From positions 1 through 64,000 of the forward strand of contig JAKSLE010000013.1 of the NCBI GenBank assembly GCA_024401365.1: a DNA stretch of 64,000 nt, in the 5' to 3' direction. Of this stretch, positions 17,213 to 24,892 are shown in pieces. Both the position numbers and the translations under genes were made by a program. Origin of the DNA: Bacteroidales bacterium. Its GTDB lineage: Bacteria > Bacteroidota > Bacteroidia > Bacteroidales > Marinilabiliaceae. Under the pieces are notes generated by a model. It saw only the letters and a program-made list of their open reading frames with translations, searched no databases and was not told the origin of the DNA. How positions within the stretch are numbered: the first letter of the stretch is position 1; the number at the start of each line of letters is the position of its first letter.

Positions 17213-17845
17213 CTAGAGTTGGATGATGCCACGTCTTATGGCATATCTTACCAACGCCACATTGTTGTTGATACCCAGCTTGGTAAAGATATTGGTTTTG
17301 TGCGACTCGACGGTCCTTATGGATATACCTATCTCGTCCGATATATCCTTGGCTCTCTTGCCCTCGCAGCACAATCTGATGATGGTCTCTTCGCGTTCGG
17401 ACAATTCGACATGCAATTCAGACGCATTGCACACGTCGCGTATCAATCGGGCTATATCCTTAGCGAAATATCTGCCTCCCTCCAATATGGTACTGATAGC
17501 TGAGAGCAACTCGTCCGTTGGGGCATTCTTGCTAACGAATCCTTCTACACCGATATCTGTGAGGCTGAGGATAGTAGACTCAGAGGCCTCGGCAGAGAGC
17601 ATGAGGATCAGTATATCCGGATGCTCTTCACGCAACCTCTTGGCTATCTCTATTCCCGACATATCGGGCAATACGATATCCAGCAACGCGATGTCAGGCT
17701 CCTTCTCCAACGAGCCCAATTTCTCGAAAAACTGAGTACCTGTCGCAGCTTGAGCCACAACATTATACCCCTGTACTGAACCCAAGACCATAGTAGTTCC
17801 CATACGGAACAAATCATGATCATCTACCAATATTATATCTACCAT
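17213..17845 (-). CDS. NarL/LuxR-family response regulator
   Basis: The protein has 210 residues. The receiver domain (1-125) has the acidic pair in VDDHDLFR, phospho-acceptor Asp56 in ALLDIVLPDMSG, the Ser of LMLSAEAS and the conserved Lys of GFVSKNAP. The LuxR-type helix-turn-helix (about 145-205) reads LSEREETIIRLCCEGK and IGISIRTVESHKTNIFTKLGI. It follows a TPR histidine kinase gene by 50 bases on the same strand, so the two form a two-component system. The gap contains a tandem 18-bp repeat. Target genes are not evident; the beta-helix and GH2 genes lie directly downstream. Confidence 0.93.
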   Translation of the reverse strand: MVDIILVDDHDLFRMGTTMVLGSVQGYNVVAQAATGTQFFEKLGSLEKEPDIALLDIVLPDMSGIEIAKRLREEHPDILILMLSAEASESTILSLTDIGVEGFVSKNAPTDELLSAISTILEGGRYFAKDIARLIRDVCNASELHVELSEREETIIRLCCEGKRAKDISDEIGISIRTVESHKTNIFTKLGINNNVALVRYAIRRGIIQL

Positions 17846-17861
17846 ATTTAGTGTGTTTTTC

Positions 17862-17897
17862 TGACTTGGACGCTGACTTTGACTTGGACGCTGACTT
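17862..17897. repeat. Perfect 18-bp tandem duplication at the kinase stop codon
   Basis: TGACTTGGACGCTGACTT occurs twice head to tail (17862-17879 and 17880-17897). The second copy includes the first two bases of the kinase stop codon (plus-strand TTA, 17896-17898). The duplication therefore fills most of the spacer between kinase and regulator genes. Confidence 0.95.
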
Positions 17898-19860
17898 AGA
17901 TGCCCCTTGGCAAGGTCAACTTGAATGTTGTTCCCTCCTTTACTACGCTGGTGGCCTCAATCTTACCATGGTTTACCTTCGCCATATCGAGGCACAACGC
18001 CAACCCCAGTCCACTGCCCTGTTCACCCTTTGTTCCCTGCATACTGTGTGTATGGCCATCGGAAAAGACCTCTTTCAACCTCTCCTCTGTCATTCCCGCT
18101 CCCCTATCCTGGATGGAGAGTACGACATTTCTGTCAGTCTCCTGATAACCAAACGTAATCTCACTTCCCTCATACGAGTATTTTATTGCATTGGATACAA
18201 TATTCCTGACTATCGTCGACACCATGTTATTGTCGGCGAACACCATCATACCGCTCACCTTAGGCAACGAGAAGGTAATATTCTTGGAGGCAGCCTGCAA
18301 CCTTAGGGCTTCGGAGACATCGGTCACTACGCCACAGATATCCATCTTGGTAGGCTCGAACTGCATACGACCCATCTGAAGCCTTGTCCAGTTAAGAAGG
18401 TTGTTGAGCAGATCAACCTGTGCCACAGCAGACTTGTGCAGATCGACATAGGTAGTCTTCAGCAACTCGGAAGGGAACTTATCGCCATTCTCGGAGAGCA
18501 ATTGCAATGCATTTCTCAACGCGATGGCCGGATTCTTCAAGTCGTGCGAGATAACCGAGAAGAGTTTATCCTTGGTATCGTTCATCTTCTTCAGCTCCTC
18601 GTTACGTGCCCTCTGCATACGTAGGGTCTGGATGTACTGGATGATGATGATGAACAACAACGCTGCGAATATACTGATACCAATTACAATTATCCTGTGC
18701 ATCTTCTCTTCACGCTCTCGCTCCTCGGCTATCCTCTGGATCTCCTTGGTTCCCTTCTCTCGCTCATAATTTACTCTGGTATTGAGGAAGCTATTATTCT
18801 GTCGATCGTTCTGAACCTTATTGGAGAAATCCCTAGCCTGCACCAGATAGTCGAGCGCTTGGGCATCATTATCTCTCTCCTCCTCATACTGAGAGAGCAA
18901 CGCACAAGCCGTTTCTGCCTGTTCTGGTGCATCTATCTCTATGGAGACCTTGTATGCCTCCATTAGCAACGAATAGGCGCTCTCTCGCCTTCCCAGCATC
19001 ATCTCTACGCGACCGAGGGAGAGGCAACTTACCAACCAGTGCCATCTGTCCGGATCCTTGTAGAGGAGATCGTAGCTAGCCTTGTACTCCATGCGGGCGG
19101 AATCCAATTCCTCGCGTTTCTCGTATATCTCGCCAATGGCATTGTGACATAGGGATATGCCGACCACCGAGTTGGCCAACTGGTTGTGCGCCATTGACCG
19201 TGTGTAGTAGATAAAAGCCGAATCCAACTGTCCCTCGTAGCTATATATAGAACCGATATTAGCGTAGTTGATAGCTTGACCCAGATGGCTACCCAGGCTA
19301 GTCTCCACCTCCAAGGCCTGAGCGAAATAATCCCTTGCCTCTTCATAGTACTTGAGCGTAAGGTCGATATTACCTATACCATTGTACGCTATGGTCATGT
19401 TCTTTCTAGCTGTGTAACTCTCCTTATCGGAGAACTCCTCGGACAACTGCAATGCCCTGTAGTGCCATTCTGTAGCATCACCCAGCGAACCGATTCGTCT
19501 GAAGTTGGTGGCAAGGTCATTCAACGCCTTAGTCATCTCTATGGTATCTCGGATCTGAACAGCCAACGAATAGGTGGTGTGGCACTGCTCTATGGCCTCA
19601 GTAAAGCGAGACGCATGTCTAAGAGAAGAGGCCAACAAACGCGAAGCTACAACCTTGGAGATGGTGGCACGACCAACGGTATCCTTGAGCATGGTTGTCA
19701 GCTCCTTAGGGTGCATCTCCTTGAGTCGGGTCTCTATAGACTGTCTATCCGACTCGGTGAGGTTAATTGAGGTTGTATCCGGGGTACATGCCCCTACCAT
19801 TACCGTTAGCAGCAACAGCAAAAGCATCTTCACCCCATTATATCTTGTCGCATTCATCAT
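17896..19860 (-). CDS. TPR-containing sensor histidine kinase
   Basis: The protein has 654 residues. The N terminus is a lipoprotein-type signal (LLLLLLTVMVGACTPD). TPR repeats span about 85-330 (for example IGNIDLTLKYYEEARDYFAQ and YANIGSIYSYEGQLDSAFIYY) in the periplasm, then a helical stretch, a transmembrane segment at about 393-415 (IIVIGISIFAALLFIIIIQY) and the kinase core. The H-box is LFSVISHDLKNPAIAL, the N-box NIVSNAIKYS, and the G-boxes DRGAGM and GSGLGLAL. It would sense through TPR contacts and phosphorylate the regulator encoded 50 bases downstream. A lipoprotein cysteine combined with an internal TM segment is seen in other Bacteroidetes TPR kinases. It has its own promoter. 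Confidence 0.93.
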   Translation of the reverse strand: MMNATRYNGVKMLLLLLLTVMVGACTPDTTSINLTESDRQSIETRLKEMHPKELTTMLKDTVGRATISKVVASRLLASSLRHASRFTEAIEQCHTTYSLAVQIRDTIEMTKALNDLATNFRRIGSLGDATEWHYRALQLSEEFSDKESYTARKNMTIAYNGIGNIDLTLKYYEEARDYFAQALEVETSLGSHLGQAINYANIGSIYSYEGQLDSAFIYYTRSMAHNQLANSVVGISLCHNAIGEIYEKREELDSARMEYKASYDLLYKDPDRWHWLVSCLSLGRVEMMLGRRESAYSLLMEAYKVSIEIDAPEQAETACALLSQYEEERDNDAQALDYLVQARDFSNKVQNDRQNNSFLNTRVNYEREKGTKEIQRIAEEREREEKMHRIIVIGISIFAALLFIIIIQYIQTLRMQRARNEELKKMNDTKDKLFSVISHDLKNPAIALRNALQLLSENGDKFPSELLKTTYVDLHKSAVAQVDLLNNLLNWTRLQMGRMQFEPTKMDICGVVTDVSEALRLQAASKNITFSLPKVSGMMVFADNNMVSTIVRNIVSNAIKYSYEGSEITFGYQETDRNVVLSIQDRGAGMTEERLKEVFSDGHTHSMQGTKGEQGSGLGLALCLDMAKVNHGKIEATSVVKEGTTFKLTLPRGI

Positions 19861-19893
19861 ATGTGACTTGCACTATTCCATGTGTTAATCGCG

Positions 19894-19901
19894 CAAATAT
19901 A
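19894..19901 (-). promoter_or_regulatory. -7 promoter element of the kinase-regulator operon
   Basis: The minus strand reads TATATTTG followed by C, a TAnnTTTG match 34 bases before the ATG at 19860. Confidence 0.55.
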
Positions 19902-20073
19902 CAAATAATTACGCGCAACATATAGCATCTTGCTCCTTGGTTTTTCACATTATTTCACTGAGCGGGCATCGGCAAGTAGCTGATACTCAATACAGGAGTA
20001 CTACTATAGTATAATTGAGGTTAATTATTACAAAATCCTCACAGCCCCGTGTAAGTAATACTCGTATTAGAGG

Positions 20074-20081
20074 TAATTTTG
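20074..20081 (+). promoter_or_regulatory. -7 promoter element of pflB
   Basis: TAATTTTG matches TAnnTTTG, 41 bases before the chosen pflB ATG at 20123. An anaerobic-regulator site was looked for and not seen. Confidence 0.5.
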
Positions 20082-20122
20082 TTATCGAAAATACCAATGA
20101 ACAATATACAGCAATAGATACA

Positions 20123-22372
20123 ATGGCAGACAACGCAGCGACCGCATGGAGCGGTTTCAAAGGCGAAAGATGGCGTACTGAGATAAACGTACGCGACTTC
20201 ATTCAAAAAAATTACACACAGTACGAGGGTGACGAGTCGTTCCTCGCAGGCCCGACAGAGGCAACAAACAAACTTTGGAGCAAACTGAAGGATCTCCAGA
20301 AGGAGGAGCGCGCTAAGGGTGGTGTTTTGGATATGGAGACAGAGGTGGTCTCGAGTCTCACATCCTACGGTGCAGGATACCTTGACAAAGAGCTAGAGAA
20401 GATAGTAGGTCTGCAGACTGACAAGCCTCTCAAGCGTGCCTTCATGCCTTATGGCGGCATCAAGATGGCAGAGCAAGCTTGCACGACATACGGCTACACC
20501 CCATCTCAGCAGATTCATGATATATTCACCAAGTACTGCAAGACTCACAACGAGGGTGTATTCGACGCTTATACAGCCGAGATGAAGTTGGTGCGCCACA
20601 ACCACATCCTTACAGGACTTCCTGACACATACGGACGCGGTCGCATCGTTGGCGATTACCGTCGTGTAGCTCTCTACGGTATAGATTTCCTCATCAAGGA
20701 GAAGCAGAACGACCTATCGAAGATGGGTGACCGCGGAATGATAGACGAGGTGATACGTCTACGCGAGGAGGTGGCTATGCAGATAAAGGCACTCAAGGGC
20801 ATGAAGGAGATGGCTGCTACCTACGGCTTTGACATATCAAATCCTGCAACCAATGCTCGCGAGGCTGCGCAGTGGCTCTACTTCGGCTATCTTGCGGCAG
20901 TAAAGACACAGAACGGCGCTGCCATGTCTGTAGGTCGCGTTTCTACGTTCCTCGATATATATATCAATCGTGACCTTGAGGCAGGCACGCTCACCGAGGC
21001 TGAGGCTCAGGAGCTCATCGACCACATGGTAATGAAGTTCCGTATGGTTAAGTTCGCCCGTATCCCTAGCTACAATGAGTTGTTCACAGGCGATCCTGTT
21101 TGGGCGACACTCGAGGTTGCTGGCTTAGGTACAGACGGTCGCCACATGGTAACCAAGAACGATTACCGATTCCTCCACACACTACAGAATATGGGTCCTA
21201 GTCCAGAGCCTAACCTCACAGTACTATACAGCAGCCGTCTTCCTGAGACATTCAAAAAGTTCGCTGCAAGAATATCTGTAGAGACAAGCTCTATACAGTA
21301 TGAGAACGACGATGTAATGCGTGTGGTATGGGGAGACGACTACAGCATCTGCTGCTGTGTATCTGCTACACAGACAGGTAAGGAGATGCAGTTCTTCGGT
21401 GCTCGTGCCAACTTGGCTAAGTGTCTCACATACTCTATCAGTGGTGGCGTAGATTCGAAGACACGCGAGCAATGCGGTCCTAAGATGCGTCCTATCACAG
21501 GCGAGATACTCACATACGACGAGTTCCTACCACGCTTCGACATTATGATGGATTGGTTGGCTAGCGTATACGTTAAGACCCTCAACCTCATCCACTACAT
21601 GCACGACAAGTACTTCTACGAGGCTGCTGAGATGGCACTCATAGATACAGACGTACGTCGTACATTCGCTACAGGCATTGCAGGCTTCAGCCATGTAGTA
21701 GATTCTATCTCGGCTATCAAGTACGCTACAGTCCACGTCAACTATGACGAGACAGGCTTCCCTGTAGACTTCAACACAGAGGGTGAGTTCCCTCGCTACG
21801 GCAATGATGACGACCGTGCTGATGAGATAGCAGTATGGCTCCTAAAGACATTCCTCGAGAAGATCAAGAAATACCATACATACCGTAACAGTGAGCCTAC
21901 TACATCTATCCTTACTATTACATCAAATGTAGTATACGGCAAGTATACAGCTGCCATGCCTGACGGTCGCAAGGCCGGCACACCACTGGCGCCTGGTGCT
22001 AACCCTTCGTACGGTGCAGAGAAGAACGGTCTCTTGGCTTCGCTCAACTCAGTAGCCAAGCTCCCTTACGAGTACGCTTTGGACGGTATATCAAATACTC
22101 AGACTATCAGTCCTAACGCTCTAGGCCATAACGACGAAGAGCGTGCCAATACATTGGTGGCTGCAATGGACGGCTATTTCGACCGAGGTGCACACCACCT
22201 TAATGTCAACGTCTTCGGCTTGGATAAACTTCGTGATGCGATGGAGCACCCAGAGAAGGAAGAGTATCAGAACTTCACCATCCGTGTATCGGGTTACGCC
22301 GTTAAGTTCATCGACCTTACACGCGAACAGCAACTTGACGTTATCGCACGTAATGCACATGAGACACTCTAA
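20123..22372 (+). CDS. pflB: Formate C-acetyltransferase (pyruvate formate-lyase)
   Basis: The enzyme has 749 residues. It splits pyruvate with CoA to acetyl-CoA and formate during anaerobic growth, using a glycyl radical. The start at 20123 gives [20 protein letters not shown], which aligns with the E. coli N terminus; an upstream in-frame TTG would add 36 unrelated residues across the promoter. The catalytic cysteine pair lies in [13 protein letters not shown] (Cys411-Cys412, one extra Cys before). The radical Gly is Gly724 in RVSGYAV, 25 residues from the end exactly as in E. coli. Codon use is strongly biased, as expected for high expression. pflA follows after an intercistronic terminator. 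Confidence 0.98.
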   Translation: MADNAATAWSGFKGERWRTEINVRDFIQKNYTQYEGDESFLAGPTEATNKLWSKLKDLQKEERAKGGVLDMETEVVSSLTSYGAGYLDKELEKIVGLQTDKPLKRAFMPYGGIKMAEQACTTYGYTPSQQIHDIFTKYCKTHNEGVFDAYTAEMKLVRHNHILTGLPDTYGRGRIVGDYRRVALYGIDFLIKEKQNDLSKMGDRGMIDEVIRLREEVAMQIKALKGMKEMAATYGFDISNPATNAREAAQWLYFGYLAAVKTQNGAAMSVGRVSTFLDIYINRDLEAGTLTEAEAQELIDHMVMKFRMVKFARIPSYNELFTGDPVWATLEVAGLGTDGRHMVTKNDYRFLHTLQNMGPSPEPNLTVLYSSRLPETFKKFAARISVETSSIQYENDDVMRVVWGDDYSICCCVSATQTGKEMQFFGARANLAKCLTYSISGGVDSKTREQCGPKMRPITGEILTYDEFLPRFDIMMDWLASVYVKTLNLIHYMHDKYFYEAAEMALIDTDVRRTFATGIAGFSHVVDSISAIKYATVHVNYDETGFPVDFNTEGEFPRYGNDDDRADEIAVWLLKTFLEKIKKYHTYRNSEPTTSILTITSNVVYGKYTAAMPDGRKAGTPLAPGANPSYGAEKNGLLASLNSVAKLPYEYALDGISNTQTISPNALGHNDEERANTLVAAMDGYFDRGAHHLNVNVFGLDKLRDAMEHPEKEEYQNFTIRVSGYAVKFIDLTREQQLDVIARNAHETL

Positions 22373-22409
22373 CAGAGTGACAGGCAGAAAACAATAACCA
22401 ACGAAAGAG

Positions 22410-22436
22410 AAGACGCACCACCAATGCGTCTTTTCT
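22410..22436 (+). terminator. Intercistronic terminator between pflB and pflA
   Basis: AAGACGCA (22410-22417) and TGCGTCTT (22425-22432) form an 8-bp stem with a 7-base loop, followed by a T-rich tract. It lies 38 bases past the pflB stop. A partial stop here would keep pflA below pflB in expression, which fits the catalytic need for little activase. Confidence 0.75.
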
Positions 22437-22468
22437 TTTATCTTTACCTTCAAGAAAGAAAACGACAT

Positions 22469-23206
22469 ATGACAAAAGGCTACGTACACTCCACAGACAG
22501 TTTCGGTTCCGTAGACGGACCTGGGATACGCTATCTGATTTTCCTGCAAGGCTGCGATATGCGTTGCAGGTATTGCCATAATCCTGACACATGGACACAC
22601 GGTGCCGTAGCCAACAACGTCACAGAGATGACTGTAGACGAGATACTCACCAAAGCAGAGAGATACCGCAGCTACTGGAGGCAGAACGGGGGGATAACAG
22701 TCAGCGGAGGTGAGCCCCTGCTACAGATAGACTTTCTCATAGAACTCTTCGAGGAGGCGCATAAGAGAGACATAACTACATGCCTTGACACATGTGCTCA
22801 GCCATTCAGAAGAGATGGCGAATTCTTTGAGAAATTTGAAAGACTAATGGCTGTGACAGATACAGTCCTACTTGACATCAAGCATATTATATCAGAAGAA
22901 CACAAGGCGCTTACGGGGCATAGGAATGAGAACATACTTGAGTGTGCCAAGTACTTATCAGACATTAACAAGCCAGTATGGATAAGACACGTACTAGTAC
23001 CAGGCATCACAGACAAAGTGGAACATCTGAAAGAATTGAGATCATTTCTTGACACCTTGACCAACGTAGTAAAAATAGAAATTCTGCCATATCACTCTAT
23101 GGCAGAATTCAAGTATGAGCAACTAGGCATAGAGTACACCTTGAAGGGTGTTCTGCCTCCAAGCAAAGAATCTGTAGAGGAGGCCAGGCGGATATTACTC
23201 GTCTAG
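22469..23206 (+). CDS. pflA: Pyruvate formate-lyase activating enzyme
   Basis: The protein has 245 residues. It is a radical-SAM enzyme that installs the glycyl radical on PflB using S-adenosylmethionine and a reduced flavodoxin. The cluster cysteines are Cys29, Cys33 and Cys36 in [11 protein letters not shown], the same numbering as E. coli. GGITVSGGEPLLQ is the SAM-binding strand, and the C-terminal [16 protein letters not shown] is family-typical. The ATG at 22469 is chosen because [19 protein letters not shown] matches the family; an earlier ATG would add 15 residues. A degenerate second copy lies at 24383-24780. Confidence 0.97.
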   Translation: MTKGYVHSTDSFGSVDGPGIRYLIFLQGCDMRCRYCHNPDTWTHGAVANNVTEMTVDEILTKAERYRSYWRQNGGITVSGGEPLLQIDFLIELFEEAHKRDITTCLDTCAQPFRRDGEFFEKFERLMAVTDTVLLDIKHIISEEHKALTGHRNENILECAKYLSDINKPVWIRHVLVPGITDKVEHLKELRSFLDTLTNVVKIEILPYHSMAEFKYEQLGIEYTLKGVLPPSKESVEEARRILLV

Positions 23207-23231
23207 TATCCTAAAACCCCTCTTTGGGATA

Positions 23232-24182
23232 TTATATTTCCTGAATCAGAGATTTACCAGACTCTCCATTCTCCCATTGCCAGGATTCATGGAATCTTAG
23301 TTTCCCATTCTCCAGGATTTCTGGAGAAGAGTCACAGTGACCCTTTTTGAACTCGTTATGGACATTGACGTGCTGATAGTCGAAATGCAAGCAACCATTC
23401 TCGTCCATATTGCCGAATAAGATTCCCTTAAACACCATACCTCCGGAATACTCCGCCCAGACAATATTATCTTTCTGGTGATAACTGAAGACAGTCTGAC
23501 CAGACACCTCACCAGAGTCAGAGTTCTCAATAGCGGTGAAATATCTATCATCTACAGAGAAATGGGATTCAGACTTATTGAAAAGATTATAACCTAGAGA
23601 ATATGCCTTAGCCAGATGAGGGTCGCTATTAAGCGCACGGCTTTCAGTAGATTTTGACATGCCATCAAGTACTACGAACTTCTTATCCTTCACTCTATTG
23701 AAAAGGCGATCGCCCAGCATAACCTTCTTCATGGCATATATCAAGTCGTAGCACTCCAACTCTGCCTGCGAATTACCAGCTATACACAACACCAATGACT
23801 TTTCCAGCAACTTCATATGCAAAGAGTTCAACTTCTTCTCTTTTGTTCCGTACGCGAACCCATAACGCCATACTCTATCAAACCAACCTTTCAATTTAGC
23901 TGGCACATCGGTCCAAAATACAGGATATATGAAGACAATAGCATCACTAGAGTTAATCTTTCTCTGCTCTTCTAAAATATCTTCTGCAATGTCATCGTTA
24001 TTGATATAATTGGAGTCGCGCAGATATTCAGACTCTATCATATCCGATTTGAAATTCATCTTATACAAATCAGATATTATATACTCATTTCCTGACTCAA
24101 CAATACCCTTAATAAAAGAATCTCTAACTAAAGACGTGAAGGAATCTTCTGATGGGTGGCAATAAACTACAAATACTCTCAT
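23232..24182 (-). CDS. Flavodoxin-fold NAD(P)H oxidoreductase fused to a C-terminal beta domain
   Basis: The protein has 316 residues. About 1-200 is an NQO1/MdaB-type flavodoxin-like oxidoreductase: MRVFVVYCHPSEDSFT, IVFIYPVFWTDVPAKLKGWFDRVWRYGFAYG and the LCIAGNSQAE loop. Residues about 205-316 (FSVDDRYFTAIENSDSGEVS, TVFSYHQKDNIVWAEYSGG, LHFDYQHVN, SPEILENGKLRFHESWQW) match a short stand-alone protein that I recall from Firmicutes and Bacteroidetes annotated, doubtfully, as an N-acetylglutamate synthase. The two are fused in one frame here. The start is set at 24182 because MRVFVVYC is the usual N terminus. It converges with pflA. A quinone or FMN-dependent reductase role is inferred. Confidence 0.82.
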   Translation of the reverse strand: MRVFVVYCHPSEDSFTSLVRDSFIKGIVESGNEYIISDLYKMNFKSDMIESEYLRDSNYINNDDIAEDILEEQRKINSSDAIVFIYPVFWTDVPAKLKGWFDRVWRYGFAYGTKEKKLNSLHMKLLEKSLVLCIAGNSQAELECYDLIYAMKKVMLGDRLFNRVKDKKFVVLDGMSKSTESRALNSDPHLAKAYSLGYNLFNKSESHFSVDDRYFTAIENSDSGEVSGQTVFSYHQKDNIVWAEYSGGMVFKGILFGNMDENGCLHFDYQHVNVHNEFKKGHCDSSPEILENGKLRFHESWQWENGESGKSLIQEI

Positions 24183-24206
24183 TTTATTTATGGATTGAGG
24201 AATACA

Positions 24207-24214
24207 CAAATGTA
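24207..24214 (-). promoter_or_regulatory. -7 promoter element of the oxidoreductase gene
   Basis: The minus strand reads TACATTTG, matching TAnnTTTG, 25 bases before the chosen ATG at 24182. This supports 24182 over the earlier in-frame start at 24209, which would overlap the element. Confidence 0.5.
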
Positions 24215-24311
24215 ATACTAATCTTTATACAATCCTACCATTTATAGAATACAGCAACAATAATAAACCATAAAAACACACATTTTATGTCAATAGCAAC
24301 TAGTTTTCTAC

Positions 24312-24319
24312 TACTTTTG
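24312..24319 (+). promoter_or_regulatory. -7 promoter element in front of the pflA remnant
   Basis: TACTTTTG followed by CACC is a full TAnnTTTG match. It precedes the remnant by about 65 bases, so the broken copy may still be transcribed. Confidence 0.5.
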
Positions 24320-24382
24320 CACCGCTTTTCGCCATAAAAACGAAGAGACTCATATTTAAGCGCTAGTATACAGACATTTGCG

Positions 24383-24780
24383 ATGACAACAACAAACACT
24401 CCACAGAAAGTTTCGGCTCAGTAGACGGTCCAGGCATACGCTACATAATCTTCCTGCAAGGTTGTGATATGCGATGCAGATATTGCCATAACCCCGACAC
24501 ATGGATACACGGTGCCGTAGCCAACAACGTCACAGAGATGACTGTAGACGAGATACTCACCAAAGCAGAAGGGCTAACCGATAGCGAAGAACAGCTCCAA
24601 AAACTTCGCTCTTTCATTGATATGCTCCACAATGTTGCGAAAGTCGAGATACTTCCATACCACTCTATGGCAGAGTTCAAATACGAACAACTAGGTATCC
24701 CTTATACCCTCAAGGGGCTGACACCACCTTCGCCCGAAGGTGTCAAAAAAGCTAAGGCTATCTTGGGCATTACCCAATAA
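24383..24780 (+). pseudogene. pflA remnant: frameshifted start and internal deletion
   Basis: From the ATG at 24383 the frame runs into TAG at 24422. Shifting by one base recovers a PflA N terminus ([16 protein letters not shown]) joined to [11 protein letters not shown] and on to DEILTKAE. The sequence then jumps to [15 protein letters not shown] and the PflA C terminus, ending at 24780. Compared with pflA about 114 residues (roughly 65-178) of the radical-SAM core are missing, so the product could not be a normal activase. 63 bases (24507-24569) are identical to pflA 22597-22659, while the 3' part is clearly diverged. This fits an older duplicate with a patch of gene conversion. A residual ATG at 24469 could give a 103-residue fragment. 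Confidence 0.85.
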
Positions 24781-24807
24781 TCAAGCAATAATATATCGCA
24801 CATCAAG

Positions 24808-24850
24808 AAAAAAACCAAGCCCCGCATCGTTTCTCAACGGTACGGGGCTT
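24808..24850 (-). terminator. Terminator of the TonB-dependent receptor gene
   Basis: AAGCCCCG (24817-24824) and CGGGGCTT (24843-24850) form an 8-bp stem. On the minus strand it is followed by GG and a T7 run. It lies between convergent genes. Confidence 0.85.
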
Positions 24851-24892
24851 ACGCTATTTATCTGTATTAATACCATGAATGAAGAGGCTAAC

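Noticed and set aside
20015-20122. A longer pflB start (TTG, 36 extra residues).
   Set aside because: The extension covers the promoter element and has no similarity to pyruvate formate-lyases; the ATG at 20123 aligns with the known N terminus.
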